A stretch of DNA of 64,000 nt from Plectosphaerella cucumerina (Eukaryota; Ascomycota; Sordariomycetes; Glomerellales; Plectosphaerellaceae), in NCBI GenBank assembly GCA_020746995.1, contig JAGPXD010000001.1, positions 5,270,001-5,334,000 on the forward strand, given 5' to 3'. Every line of letters begins with the position of its first letter. The first letter of the stretch is position 1. A model generated the notes under the pieces. That model was not told where the DNA came from, did not search any database, and saw nothing but the letters and a program-made list of their open reading frames with translations. Shown one piece after another: positions 13,303 through 26,450 of this stretch. Position numbers and translations under genes: made by a program.

Positions 13303-14088
13303 ATGGCGTTTGATCAAGGGGAGTTCATCCGCCTTCTCACGGACTACTACGAATTCTGCCGTCGCGTATACTGCCAAGATTGCCCTATTTCTTGCTCGCC
13401 CCCGGGTGGCTGGCCGGAAATCACCATCGAGGCTCTGGCCGGTCTCCAGAAGAACGAGGATGCTCTGAATATGATCCGCTCCCTGCCCTACCAGGAAATC
13501 AGCAGGAATCCTGAAAACTCGGTCTTGACGCCACACCTACTGCACGAGACCCCGATTGTCGACTACCGACTGAGCTACGTCCATGATGCTATCAACAGCG
13601 ACGAGCTCGAGATTAAGCCCCAGCCATTCACCGACCGAGACCCTCCGTTGCCTGCCTCTTGCGTCTGTATCCCCACCACACTCACGAGCAACGGCTACTC
13701 CGTCGTCGTCGACACGGAGGATGGCTACGTCTACTGGACCGATGCACAGGGCAAACATGACAAGCCTGCTCCGGAGCTCAACAAGACTCTAGAGCGCTTC
13801 GACGACGACGAGGCGAACCAGTGGCGGTACTACGGGACTAACGTACACACTCCCGCCGACTTTTTTGAGCTTTGCAAGCAGAGGTGGCGGGAGATGCGCT
13901 GGATCGCATTGGAGCCTGACCATATCTCGGCCGTGCCTATGTACATTGCCAGCGATAGCTTCGACTTTGTGCCAGGACACGACGTCAAGGCTCGGCTGCT
14001 GCGTCAGGTCGGATGGCCAGGCAACGGCGACGGGCGGGACTGGGACCGAGAAAGGTTCCTTGCCCTCGTCAAAGAGGCCAATCCATAG
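13303..14088 (+). CDS. Uncharacterised protein (261 aa), single exon
   Basis: A 261-residue open frame with consistent GC-ending codons and no intron. I do not recognise a named domain. The protein is soluble, acidic and rich in aromatic residues. Notable stretches are an N-terminal helix-like segment with paired Cys (residues about 18-32, YCQDCPISC), an IRSLPY motif near residue 58, and a central segment resembling beta strands (YSVVVDTEDGYVYWTD). The C-terminal third is rich in Trp, Arg and Asp. No signal peptide or membrane helix is seen. The organisation reminds me of ascomycete hypothetical proteins in lineage-specific families, possibly SMI1/KNR4-like in overall form, but that is a guess. 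It is convergent with the Munc13-like gene 0.96 kb downstream. Confidence 0.75.
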   Translation: MAFDQGEFIRLLTDYYEFCRRVYCQDCPISCSPPGGWPEITIEALAGLQKNEDALNMIRSLPYQEISRNPENSVLTPHLLHETPIVDYRLSYVHDAINSDELEIKPQPFTDRDPPLPASCVCIPTTLTSNGYSVVVDTEDGYVYWTDAQGKHDKPAPELNKTLERFDDDEANQWRYYGTNVHTPADFFELCKQRWREMRWIALEPDHISAVPMYIASDSFDFVPGHDVKARLLRQVGWPGNGDGRDWDRERFLALVKEANP

Positions 14089-15052
14089 GTACAGTAGCTT
14101 GTCACCCGAGTGCAGTTTCGATGTACTCATCCCGCCGCTCCAAGCCTTTGATGTTATTCTTGAAGCATGGCCTCTTCCAATCTCGTGATACACTTACATG
14201 GCTGCTTTTCTCCGTGTCTTCGCGTTCCCTGTTTTGCAAATCGGGAAGTAAATGGATGATTTGGCCAGACTTCTGCATCGTCCTGGGTTTTGGCCCAGAA
14301 AGGTCCGTCCGTCAGGACGTGGACGCGGCCTCTCCGGCGCGGCCTGGCCCCCCGCTCAACACGTGGCGGCCGTGGTTTTTTGAGAATCGGAAAAAGGGTC
14401 CTCCCCATTTCGCCGGATTCCAACGTCTCAGACCAGACCAGACCAGACCAGACGGGGCCCAGGGGCCATGCCAATGACGTCTCCGCCGCCAGAATCCCAT
14501 GAGACGTCGCATTGTGCCTCACCGCCCCCTCCCCCCCATCCGTTCCCCGCCGGTCTAACGGCCTGCCCGAAGCTGACTTGGGATGAAAGAAGCACGCCGC
14601 CCTAGGGAGGCGAGAAGGGGCTGGTGGCAACCCGCCGGCGCACGCCCAACGACGGCGCTTGCGGGCTCTGCCAGCCAGGAGGACCCTGATCTTTGCCGTT
14701 GTCGTGCCCCGTCGCGGTCTGATGATGCCCAAAAGTAGCCGGTCGACGACTCGCGGCGTGCCGGCGTGGCATGGCCTCCCGAGTCATGGACATGTTCGCC
14801 TTGCGAGAGAAGAACACACCACATGGAACCTTCACCGTGAAGCATTATGCTGCAAGGCAAGAAGAAAAAAAAAGAATATCATTAAGCTGTTCCCCATGCT
14901 TCGCTTTCGTGCTATGAGCGGACCATTCTTCGTCACGGCATGCAGAGATACAGAAAACAACGCTTCGCTCTCTCCCCCCCTTTCCTCCGATACGAGTCGG
15001 CCGGGAGAGGTCGTTGGGAACAAAAAAAGCAAGTAACCCCGACTGAGCCCGT
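14089..15052. other. Convergent intergenic region
   Basis: Shared 3' flank between the plus-strand unknown gene and the minus-strand Munc13-like gene. It contains a pentanucleotide repeat (listed separately) and poly-A/poly-C tracts, with no supportable gene. Confidence 0.5.
14431..14453. repeat. (GACCA)n microsatellite
   Basis: Four perfect GACCA units followed by a partial fifth, lying between two convergent genes. Confidence 0.85.
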
Positions 15053-18000
15053 CTATCTCCTCGGCAGGCTGTTCCGCCCGTAGGCGCCGCCGCCACCACC
15101 GCCGCCTCCCGTGCTCCAACCCTGGCTCTTACTGTTGCTCACGATCAGGGCGGCGGCCACCCTCGCGGATTGCCGCTCCTTTTGCCGGCTCCGCTCTTTG
15201 AGGTAGTTCGCCGCCTCGGGCCTCATGCGCAGGATGCGCAGAATCATGTCGTCGCTCGGGTCGGCCTGGGCCTCCTTGCGCTTCTCCTCCTTGGCACGGC
15301 GCATGGTGCCCAGGTTGCGGCTCATCATGATGCTCTTGCCGCGCCGGATCGTGCCCATGCTGCCAAACGCCGACAGCGGCGCCGAGACGTTGAAGGCCGC
15401 CGGGGCAGACTGCCGGTTGTTGGTGCTCTGCATGAGCGCCTGCTTGGCCCGGTCCGCGTTGCTGGCTGCCATGCGCTCCGACTCGCGGATGAGGTTGTTG
15501 GTCTGCTCAAAGTAGAAGAAGTTGAGCGCCGCCAGCTCGTGCCACTTGAGGGATCGGAGGTCGTTCTGCGAGATACCGAGTTCGTTGCCGTCCTCATCCT
15601 TGTGGTTGAAGAAGCCGAACAGCGCCTCCAGCCAGACGTACACAATGTCGAGCTCCTTCTGCGTCAGCTGTCGCTGGTCCGACGGCTTGTCTGACAAGGG
15701 CGGCACGAGGAGGTTCTCGCACGCCATGAGCACCTCTTTCCACAGCCTCAGCATGACCGCCCGCATCGTCTCCTGCGTCAACGTCTGCTGCATGATGCTG
15801 AAGTTGTCGTCAAAGTATTCAAAAAGGCCATGCAGCGCCGTCACGATGTCGTCCCGCGTCAGGGTGTGCTGGATTGTCGATGTACGCTTCCATAAATTAG
15901 TGACCGAGGCACCGATGCCCCCGCTCCTCACCAGCGAACGAAGCGTGTCGTGCGAGATGGCCGTGTTGATCTGGTCGCGAAGCTGCTGATCGTTAGAGCC
16001 AGGCCCTTGACCACATCGCCCAGGAACCCAGACATACCTTGTCGGTGATCTTCCGGACCATGGTCTGCTCCGTACGCTTCAGGTCCCGGAAGGCCTTGCC
16101 AAACTGGAACTCAATGTCATCGCGCTCGCCCTCCATGCTGATCTTCACCAGCAGCTTGCCCTGAGTGTCGAGATCCAGCCAGATCTCGCGTGGGATGTAG
16201 TCGCTGAAATGGATAGGGTCCAACTTAAATGACGTCCTGCCCACAAAGTCATGGTCGCCAAACATGTCATCGTCCCATACGGTGGCGATGATGGTGATGG
16301 GCGCTGTGACAGTAATGTCTCGCGACTCGTCCCAGCGAGGGTTGAGGCTCTTGCGCACGACTCTCGTCTTGTGAAGGCGCTTCTGGCGCTCATCGACAAG
16401 CACCACGTACGGGTCGCTATAGCCGTTGGGATCGCATGCCTTGAGGTCCTCGGCTTCCACAATCTTAACGGTGAAATTGTACTTGTTAGGCTTCCGAGTG
16501 GGGGGCTTGGGGCCTTCCTCTTGGCGTATGATCTCGGCGCAGGCCTCGATTTCTGCTTCCGCCTGCAGCTTGTCGAGCTCCTGCTTCGCGAACTCGATGT
16601 TGTTCAGGATAACGAAGGACTACATTCGTTTAGCTTTTGCGTAATTCACTCGGAAAGGGGAAGACTGACCTTGGCGCTGAACTGGAACGGTTGCGGCTTC
16701 TCCTTGTTATTCCAGGCATCCTTGGCGTACTGCATGAACTTCTCCTGAGCGGAGCGCGAAACGGCCGCCAGCTCTTGTGCCGAGAGACGGTCAAGGTCTG
16801 CCGCAAAGATCTTGCCGACCTCTTCACAGTACTTCTCGATGTTGGTGGCGAAGAAGTGTCCCAGCGCCGTCATGAAGCGGGCCACATGAATCGGCTTGGC
16901 CCAGCCGAGGCCTTTGATTTCGTCCACACTCGTCTTCATGATCCTGAACATGTCGGTCACGGAGACGCTGAGGCGCTCGTTGTCTGGGGGATTTGGGTCC
17001 GAAGACATCATCTCGAACTTGTCCTGCTTTATCGCGTTCTCCACCATTTCCGACATACGGCCTTCGGTGATGTGTATCCACTGCCAGACAAACCCAACCA
17101 GCAGGTCCTCAATGTCGAAGCCGAATGGATGGCTGTTCAGGTAGAAGTTGTGGCTTTCGCGAAGCTTGACCAACTCGGTGTACAGGTCAAATCCGTCCTG
17201 GAAGTCAATCTCCTCTCCCGTGGCGCGGGCAGTCTCGATTGCCTTGTTGATAATGTGTTCCGCATCCTGCTCAAAGGTCGGCAGCATCGTCTCGATGAGG
17301 ATCGGCACAGGACGGACGCCTCTGATGTCGGATTTCTTGTACCGCTTCTGCATCTTGGTGATCTTGGCAACGACGTCCTTGCCCATTTCTATGACGTGGC
17401 CGAACTGCCAGGCCTCGGAGTCGTCGGGAAGTCTCCGCTCCACGATTCCCCTGTAGATTTCGCGGGCTTGTTGTTTCAGAGCCTCGCCCACCTGTCGTGC
17501 AAAGTCGTCGTCCTGCTGCGTGCGCGGGCTGAACGCCGGGTCTGCTTCGATGTATCCTTCGAGTATGTTCATCAGAACCCCGATGTTGGGCGGTCGATCT
17601 CCATAGCAGCCCTGCAGCTGGTTGTACAAGTCTCGCAAAAGGGCCTCGTGCAGCTCCTGCAGCGTCCGCCGGTAGATGGCAAAGTCGTGGATGGTCCAGG
17701 CGGAGCGGTCTATCTCTGAAAGTCCCAAGGGGTGGTAGTGAAGTGCCGGGGGATGTGGCAGCTTTTTGTGGTCTTCCGGGGGGTTGTTGGCATAGTTCCA
17801 GCAGGCGTCCAACTGTTCGACTGACAACTCCTGGTCGAGAAACTTCTTGGCGGCAACCTCGATGAAGGCGATGAGTCTGGAGAACTGTGGAACACGCCAC
17901 CATACAGAGAGCTCAATGAGAAGATCGGCCCGCTGCTTGGAAATGGCCGTATATGGCATCGAGGGGTCGGAATGGAGGTGGTCATAATTCATGCAGCATT

Positions 18001-19291
18001 CGAGAATAGCCTTGTAGAAGGGTCGGGGAGATGGGGGAATGAATGTGTAGGTGGCGTCTTCCAGCGGCCGCCCTCCGCTTCCATCATCAAGGGAAAAAGA
18101 GCTAAAGGCGTGGACATGGTCGAGCGGGTAATCTGACGAGTCTGGGCTCGACAAAGCCCTGCTGAGTTCGGTATACGCCTGGTCATCCCCGAAAAATGAT
18201 TGCGGCCGACCGGGAAGCGGCTTCTCGCCGGCCGCAAGGGATGATGTCGTGGATGTCTTGGCCAGCTCAGGCTTGACCTGGAGAATCTTCTGGATGATGG
18301 AGGACAGGTATGGCCCCTCTGATTTCTTCCATTCGTCGAAGGCGTCGTCCAGGTCAAAGTCGTGCTTCCTCAAGGAACCACCAGCATCGGCGCTCAGGCG
18401 ATGCTGATACGTCTTGATGTCGCGCAATGCTGCCTCCTCGGTCCATATGTTTCGATGACCATCGATGTCTGCTTGGACCTCCGTGTTTGACCGGCCAAAG
18501 GTGCGAGCGACGGCGAGAACCATGGGCATATCCTTGACATCGTAGCTCAGGGGTACCTGGTACTCGACCATCTTGCCGCCATCCTGGCTGGGGTCGGCTG
18601 CCAGGTTCTGGTCGTTGGTCAGGAGCTTGCTCTCGAGGCTGGTCAGACGTGTGATGAGCTCTGGCCTCTCACGGTCGTGGCCCTGATCTCGAAGGACCTG
18701 TATGACGAGCCGCACAAACAGGGCGACATGGCGATCGGGGAGCATCTTCCATGATTCGTCGCCAGGCGGGGCCGTCGACTGGGCAGCCTTTGTAGCTTGA
18801 GAGTAGAGGATGAGGATGTATGGCTCAATCTTGCGGCCCGAGTCGGCATCCTTTCGAAAGCTTGCGGCGGTCAGGGACGGGTACGCCGAGGCAAAGCTCC
18901 TCCGCACGGCGGCATCATTGAAGCCAGGGAGGGGGCAGGTGCCTTGGATGACCTGCTGGACCTTCTTCTCGATGCTCGCGCGGAAGCCGTGGGGTAGCTT
19001 GACCGTGTGCGAGCTGCTAGATCCCCACTGCGAAACCAGCTCACTCACACTCGTGGTCGAGCGGTGGGAGGGCTTGGTGATGGGCTTGGGTGCGGCGACC
19101 CATTGTTTCCTCCTCGCCTTTGGCTGAAGCAGGTGGTTCAGGTAGGCGATGCGGAGAGCGAAGGTATATGCGTCGTCGGGGCCGACCTCGATGCGGTTGG
19201 GTATGATCCTCGAGGAAGCTCTAGGGTTTGTGGTGCTACGGCTGCTATCGAGGCGGCGGTGCAGATACGAGTTGCGCGACGCCGACGACAT
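15053..19291 (-). CDS. Fungal Munc13-like protein with C2 and MUN-type regions
   Basis: Large vesicle-traffic protein of the Munc13/UNC-13 class (S. pombe Ync13 is the studied fungal relative, acting at exocytosis sites). Three exons: 19291-16670, 16619-16038 and 15982-15053, giving about 1377 residues. The first exon holds the N-terminal region and the first MUN-type helical region. The second opens with a short helix and then a C2 domain (about residues 915-1010) with a DPNGYSDPYVVL loop and WDESRD...VWDDD Asp pattern, so Ca2+ or phospholipid binding is plausible. The third carries the second helical homology region and a basic tail ending in a Gly run and RNSLPRR. The start at the Met of MSSASRN is preferred; a Met 28 codons upstream is in frame. 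The last intron has two adjacent CAG acceptors, so one Gln is optional. The 2.9 kb upstream is shared with the ArfGAP gene. Confidence 0.9.
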
Positions 19292-22176
19292 GGCTGCGCG
19301 CGCGGGTGGCGATGGACCGACGAGGCTGTGCGGCAAGGGAGGCTGATGTCGTAGCAGTCGTCTGGCGAGCCGCAAAACAAGTGCCTATGTCGCGGTGAAG
19401 AGAAGGGGTTGGACTAGTCGTCGAAGAGAGCGGGTTCGGTCAAAGAGCGGGCGAGGCTGTGTCGCTGGTGGTCGTATCTCGTTGATCGTATCAGGTCGGA
19501 AAAGAAGGGGGGTGCTGTCGAATACGGATTGAGGTCGTCGCAGGTGGACGAAAGGCGAGGCAAGCGAGGCGAGACGGGACGCCTTGTCGTATTGTGACGA
19601 CGTGGGCGAGCTGGGGGCACTCACGTCTCACAGTATCAGCGTTTGGTGCGCCGGAAAGGGGACGTGGTGTAGTTTGGCGAGAGAGATGGCGGCCGTGGCC
19701 CTGTCCGACCGAAAAGCTGGACCCCGGGTCTGGCCAAGTGAGGATGACGGTGGGTGTGAGGCCCGTGAGGTGGGTGGGTGGTGTTTGGGGGCGACGGGAT
19801 GTTTCTGTGGCGCGTACACACGTCATGGCCCGGGCGGGTGTCAGGGAGAAACGGCGGTACTTGTCTGGCCTTGGGCGTCTGGCTGTCTGAGCAGGTACCC
19901 AATGGCGCCAGCATTGGGCGGAAGCTAGCGCAGGAGAAGTACCGAAGTACACTAACTAGCGACAGAAGTTAAGGCGACCTGAGGGGTGGTACAGTATTGT
20001 CGTCATTCCTTCCAGGAAGGAGCCTTATCTCAATAATGCCTGGCTGTACCAGAGACAAGCGACTGGTCTCCACGATGTTCGGTCTCTATTGTATCACAAT
20101 CAGGCATTGTTTGTTGGGCGGCTGGACTTCACTTGCTGCGATGGCCGATGGATACGAACATTCTCGGGCGCCAAAGCTCTTCTCGGCATGTTCAAGCAAT
20201 CACTTCTCAACAGGACGGCCGCTCGAGTTGGCGCCCGTGGAGCGGCTCATTTCGTTCATTTCACCGAGTTTGGATCGACTCGGGGGTAATTATCAACTGG
20301 TCCACCAGCATTCAACATGCGACAACGGAGTCGCTCAGTGACCGGGCCCAGGGGTCGGAGAATTTGGGGAAGTGGGCGGCTACCTGGAACGAACTCATCC
20401 GTGGGACTCGAAGATGAACTGGTGGCCCCTTTGCAACCATGCAGCACGCTGGAACGGAAGAAAGCGGCCGTCTATCTACGGGCAGTATTGTACCTTGCTC
20501 AGGGGTCAGTGTTTGCCAGTCGTCGCATGTCAGTCACTGTCGCAGGTGCCTCGTCCTATCAAGTCATACATGCTCAGAGGTCACGGGCTCACTCAAGTAA
20601 GTACATTTCTTCATCACATGCGCTGTGGTCGTGTCGACTCTCCACAGACTGCCTCGAGTCCTCCAGTCGGAACACCAAACACCGTGACCCAATGCCGATG
20701 CCTGCAATGCAGTGCCAGTGCTGCTGCTCCCCCACCCGAAGCGCTGGAAGGCACCCAATGCCAACTACAGGGGCGGGGCCGATAATTAAGTAGCACCTTA
20801 ATCCAGTGTCATCTCCCCGCCAGTGTGGTTCCTGGCAGCTCCAAGGTTCCATGGTTAGGCAAGGTCCCGAGAAAAAGGACGGGTTCTCGCTCGACTCGAG
20901 GTGCTCCTTATGTAGAGGTGACTGGCTTCTGCCCATCTGCCCATCCCTTGAATCCGTCTGCCCAATAACCAAAGGATCCATGTCTGCTGCCGGCCGGAGA
21001 ATACCAGACTTCGGTTGTGCAACGTCAAGGTCGGGTTGGGGTGGGAGACAGCTGGAGGTGGGAGAGATGTTGCCCCTTCCCAGGACCCCACCTCCACCTC
21101 ATGTCCCGTCTGACAAAAGATGGAACTTGAAGGCTGCAAGGGCGCGGGCACAAAGAAACACTGCCCGAAGCGCCGCTACCGACCCTACACCAAGCACTGT
21201 TCCACTTCCGTTCAATTAGGCTCCGACTCGGGACCCCAGCCTCGCCGTTCAAGTTGCCGAGCGGGCGGGATGCACCTCATAGTACCAAGGTGAGATTTTT
21301 AGAGAAGGTCCTTGTCGTGAGGGAAGTGAAGTTGGGTGACATGCAATGGTGGTCACAAGTACCCGTCTCCAACACGGCTGGTGGCACTGGGCGGGCTGTG
21401 AGGCGACTGTGACCACGACCTCGTGCTGGGTGCTGCGTCCTGGACGGAAAAGGCTGCCTGCCCCGGGCGGGGCATCAAGCACCTGCGGGCCTATGGCCCA
21501 TCCAAGTTCACCCTTGACATCCACCTCATGCCGCAGCAACGTGAACAGAACATGCAGACAGGACCCTCCACGTCCAGTCTCCTGTCGGCTCCAACTTAAC
21601 ATTGTTGCACCACACCCGCCGCTGCATCATCTTGTCTATCAGGTTACCAACCAACCCCTTGTTAGCATTGCAGCCTTTTCACATACATTTGTCCATCCGA
21701 CCTCTGGGTTGCGACGACGCTGTCGTCTCTGTATCCATCCGTTGCTACGAGTACTGGGCGTCGAGTACACCATTCCCGACAACTCCCCCCCCTCCGCCCT
21801 CGCCTCCCCTCCCTCGCCTTCGGTCGCTTCTCACTCGGGCGCATTCGACAACCTCGCCTGGCTGGGGACCGACAACCCTCTCCTCCCCTTTCACGTCCTT
21901 GCTTGCCCGTCCCGGAGTGCTGAGCTGCTCCGACGTGCGTGACGTGAATAGCCTCGATCGCCTTCGACCCCGCTGCCGCTCCTGCGACGACAAGAAGCCT
22001 TGCCCCTACCCACCCAGCATCCCACCTCGCTACCACGACGACCACCTCTCCACCACCACCAACAACTTCCTCACCTCGACACTCGCTACTGCAGTCGACT
22101 ACTCTGCCGTCTCCCGCACTGGCTGCCGGCTCCCCAGACCAGCGCGCTCTGCATTGCTTCGAATGAACATCATACA
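19292..22176. other. Divergent promoter region
   Basis: 2.9 kb between the divergent Munc13-like and ArfGAP genes. Pyrimidine-rich leader DNA flanks each start (minus sense near 19380-19640, plus sense near 21600-22140). No gene, RNA or repeat recognised. Confidence 0.5.
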
Positions 22177-25100
22177 ATGGGCATCGTTACCAGCAGGCCC
22201 GACGAGGGCGGCGCCCTCTACCTGCGCGACCAGAACCGCCGTGCGCAAACCCCCCTCCTCTGTCGCTGAGCCTGTCTTGTCTGAGCTGCGCTGACTTTTG
22301 ATTCTCCCGAACAGTAACAATCTCGTCCTTGGTCATCTCGAACCCGCGACTGCGATCCTCCGTACAGATAACCCCCAATAGCTTTCCTGCGACAAGAGTT
22401 GTCGCCAGCCGCCCAGCCGGCGACGCCGCTCCTATAGAATTTATCCAGGTCAGTCTGCTCCCTTCCCGACACCCTCTCCCTCTGTTCTGTCCGCTTGACT
22501 GACCGCCGCTGCCATGTCAGGACCCCGAAGTTTCCCCCTCGAACCCGGTCCCTGGCTTCATGCTCAAGCTCAGCAACGATGATGAGCTCGTCTTCACATT
22601 CACCTTTGTCGTGCGACAGGGACAGCAGACCCTCCAACCAACAGAGTCCACCCCGGAAGCCCCTGTCCCGGTAGACACCCATATCAACGGCCTCACATAT
22701 GTCTACTCATCCACGTCGCGGGACGTCGAGAACCTCGTGACTCGCGAGTTTCATGCCGACCCAAACCTCCACAAGAACTCCAACGTTGAGCTGGTTGGCG
22801 ACTTTGTCACCGGCGGCAGCCCTTCAGTCACATTCGAATGGACATGGAAATGGAAACCACCCAAGAACATCGAAGACCGAGGTGGTGGCTGGAGGAATGC
22901 CTGCAGCGTCTGTCTCTCCCATTCTTCCCTTGATGGAAGTGCCCGACACGACCGCTGACCGATGTACAGTTCGTCGAGTACGATCCTCGCGCCCATCGCC
23001 TACATACTTTGGCCAGTTTCTCTTACTGGGTAGCCAGTATGTTCATCCTGCGCGAACGCCGCCGTGACGGGCTTATCCGCCCAGGAGCAGGGCTGACATG
23101 ATGCGCGCAGATACTTCTTTGCCTCTTAGCCACCCGAACTCCCCATCACCGCCTTTTCACCTTGCGCCTCCGCCTAAGATCCGAGTCGCATCGGCTCAGT
23201 CGGTCGAGTCCCGTATCAGCCATGCCGAACTGGACGAACCAGTCTCTCCACTTGTCCCTGCGACACCGGTCATGTTCAACCCGACAGCGCAACTGCCGAT
23301 CCAGGAGCTGGTCAAGGTTGACATTGCTTGCCCCAAACCAGGAGACGACGTGTCGGTCAACGACGACGGGCCGGTTTTCCGTGCCACCATCAAGGCGCTC
23401 GAGCAGAAGACTGGCAACATGCGCATGCAGATGAAGCGCGTCCTGAAAAAGGCCGAGGCAGCCCAGGAGGCACAGACGGACGCAAACGAAAAGTTCGCCT
23501 CCTTCATGGATTCGCTTCGCGAGGCCTCTTCAACCAACGCCAACGCCGTGCAGCCGGCCATCGACCATTACTTTGACAAGATCGCCAAGGAGATCATTGC
23601 ATACGAGCGCAAGAACACCGTCGCCCTCCAGAAGATCGTTATCGAGCCGCTCAGCAAGGTGTACACCTTTGACATCAAGCAGGCCGAGAACAAGAAGCGG
23701 GACTTCGAGGAGGAGAGCAAAGACTACTACGCCTACGTTTCGAGGTATCTGGGACAGCGTCACGACTCGGTCAAGACCAAGAAACTGGCCGAGAGCGACA
23801 CAAAGTACCAGACGAAGCGTCGCAACTTTGAGCTGAAGCGTTTCGACTACTCGAGCTTCATGACGGACCTGCACGGCGGTCGCAAGGAACAGGAAGTTCT
23901 CTCGCAGCTTACCCGCTACGCTGACGCGCAGGCTCGTGGCTTCCTCGAGACGGCCAAGAAGATCGAGGGTCTTCTCCCGCAACTCGAGGCGCTGTCGAGC
24001 GAGGTGACGGAAGCCGACAAGGAGTTCCAGTACCAGAGGCGGGAGAGAGAGGAGAAGCGACGTCTGCTCGAGAAGAGCAACCAGACATACAACGACCCCG
24101 AGCCGGCGGCCGCCTCCTCCACGTACTCTTCCAACGGCCAGACTGCCAACACCTCAGACTCGGAGCTCGGCCGCGCAGACAGCACTGGCTCGACACTCAA
24201 GGTCGCACTCTCCGGCGGGTCCGGCTCGGCGCCGGCCACCTCCCCGGACCTCTCGAGGTCTCCCGGCAGCCTTGGTCACTCTATGGTGGGCAGCCCGGCT
24301 GCGACGTCAAAGTTCAAGGGTATCCGTGATCTGGAGGAGAGGGACCACGCCCAGCTCACCAACGCCGACAAGAACAACACACAGCGCAAGGAGGGACTTC
24401 TCTGGGCTCTGAACCAACCGAAAAGCCATGTCGACCCCCGGAACCTGAATAAGCAGGGCTGGCATAAGTGAGCTCCCACTTGTGGAAACCCCAAATCTGC
24501 CCAAGTACTAATGATGTCCAGGTTTTGGATCGTTCTTGATCAGGGAAAGCTGTCCGAGTACAGCAACTGGAAGCAGAGGCTCGACCTCCACATGGAGCCG
24601 ATCGACCTGCGCATGGCCTCCGTCCGTGAGGCTCGCAACGCCGAGAGGCGGTTCTGCTTCGAGGTGATAACGCCTCAGTCTAAGCGGGTGTACCAGGCAA
24701 CGTCGGAAGAAGACATGATGAGCTGGATCGTGTCCATCAACAACGCGCTACAGAGCGCCATGGAGGGCAGGATGCGAGAAAAGCCCGATCCCAACCCGCC
24801 CGCGCACGAGCCGAGCAGCTTTAGGAAAGACATTGGGTCCATCCTGACTGGCAAGAGCCCGTCGCTGGGCCACGCCAGCCACAACTCACACAGCAGCACA
24901 GGCATCCCGACGCGGCGAATCACGGTGGGTGCGCGGCCCGGGTACCACCGGGTGCCGAGCTCGACCTTTGACGACAACCCGGACAAGCTGCTGCAGATGC
25001 TGCGCAACCACGACCAGGGCAACAGCTGGTGCGCCGACTGCGGATCCGGAGTCAAGGTTGAGTGGGTTTCGATCAACCTGGCAATCATTCTCTGCATCGA

Positions 25101-25827
25101 GTGCGGCGGAATTCACCGGTCCCTGGGCACGCACATCAGCAGGATCCGGTCGCTGACGTTGGACATCACGTCTTTCACAGCGGACATTGTTGAGCTCCTA
25201 CTCGCTGTGGGCAACCGTGTCGCGAATATGGTCTGGGAGGCCAGGCTCGAGCCCTCGCAGAAGCCATCTCCCCAAGCCACACGGGAGCAACGACTCAAGT
25301 TTATCACGGCGAAGTACGTGGACCGGGCGTTCGTCGAGCCCATCTCGGCGACGCTGTCGCGGTATCCCACGGCCGAAGAGACACTTCTTGCGGGCATCAA
25401 GAAGAACGAGGTTCAGCAGGTGATTTACGCCCTGGCGCTCAAGAGCAGCCCGAACGCAACAGACAAGTCTAGAGGAACGCACGCGGTCTATCTGGCGCTT
25501 GCCGCAGCGGACCCCGCGGCACCTTCGGCGGCTGGCGGCCAACAGCCCGAGCCGGACAAGGTGGTGCCATTCCCCGTGGCCGAGCTGCTGATGCAGAACG
25601 GCGCCGAGCTACCAGCGGCGCTGCCGGCCTTCCCGCTGAGCCGCAGCGCGCAGTTGTACCTGGAGCAGAAGCGTGGGCGACAGGTTGGCATGGGCAACGA
25701 CGCCGTCACGTCACTGCGGCCTAATCTCAGCGCGAGCGAGAGGCTTCAGCAGGAGAGGGAGGCGCGCCTCCACAAGCGGGTCAGCGCTGGCGGTCGTCTG
25801 GCCAAGAGCCCGATCCCAGAAAGGTAG
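22177..25827 (+). CDS. csx2: BAR-PH-ArfGAP protein (Csx2/centaurin type)
   Basis: ARF GTPase-activating protein that links membrane curvature sensing, lipid binding and ARF inactivation in vesicle traffic. Six exons: 22177-22240, 22315-22448, 22521-22907, 22970-23036, 23111-24467 and 24522-25827, giving about 1104 residues. The N-terminus (MGIVTSRPDEGG, possible Gly2 myristoylation) leads into a fungal-specific region of about 290 residues. A BAR-type helical region follows (about 295-540, rich in Lys/Glu heptads), then a Ser/Thr-rich linker, a PH domain (about 665-770, starting GWHKFWIVL across the last intron) and an ArfGAP zinc finger near 840 (CADC...CIEC followed by GGIHR with the arginine finger). 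The third intron uses a weaker GTCTGT donor; the other boundaries are strong. A C-terminal ankyrin-like or helical tail follows the GAP domain. Confidence 0.93.
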
Positions 25828-26450
25828 CAACCGGCCCGCATGGAACGCATCTCGGCCATCAGGTTTTACAGGGTCCTGGACTGGCATGGACGGCGGAACG
25901 GCACGTCGGTAGAGGTGCTTCTATCGGAGGATTCTTACGGAGGGTAGCACGACACTGGATGGCGGCGCGGTTGGATTTTCTGACGTTTGGGCAGGACAAG
26001 GACACACATTTTTGTTTCAAGGGGCCGGCAGAAAGGGGGGGAGGCTGTTCGATCGATGCATTGTTTGTTGTGGGCGGCCGAATCATCTCTCAGCGAGCCC
26101 TCGTTTCTACAGGAATGTTTTTGGTAGGGCGGCAAGACTTGCGACTGCCACGGACGGCGTGAGACGGTGAGTTGGCATACCTAGCTTCCTAGAGGTTAGG
26201 TTTTTTTTTCACGAGGCCTGACGCCGTCGGGCGATGAACGGACTGGAAATGCCTAATGGTAATGATTTGGTTACGGTATGATCTGCAGGCGTGTGACGCT
26301 TCGGTGAGGAGGATAATTGCGTGTGAGGACTGGGGGGAGTCACGCGGAGGGTTGTCGTGACGGTTGGGTCGTCAGGGGACAGTTTGTCGTCACACCTCAA
26401 GGTTGGGGACGGGGCCAGTGACAATTTCGAAGCAGAGGGGGACGTACGGC
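25828..26450. other. ArfGAP 3' flank
   Basis: No gene seen. It has a poly-T tract near 26200 and generally lower GC than coding DNA. Confidence 0.5.
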
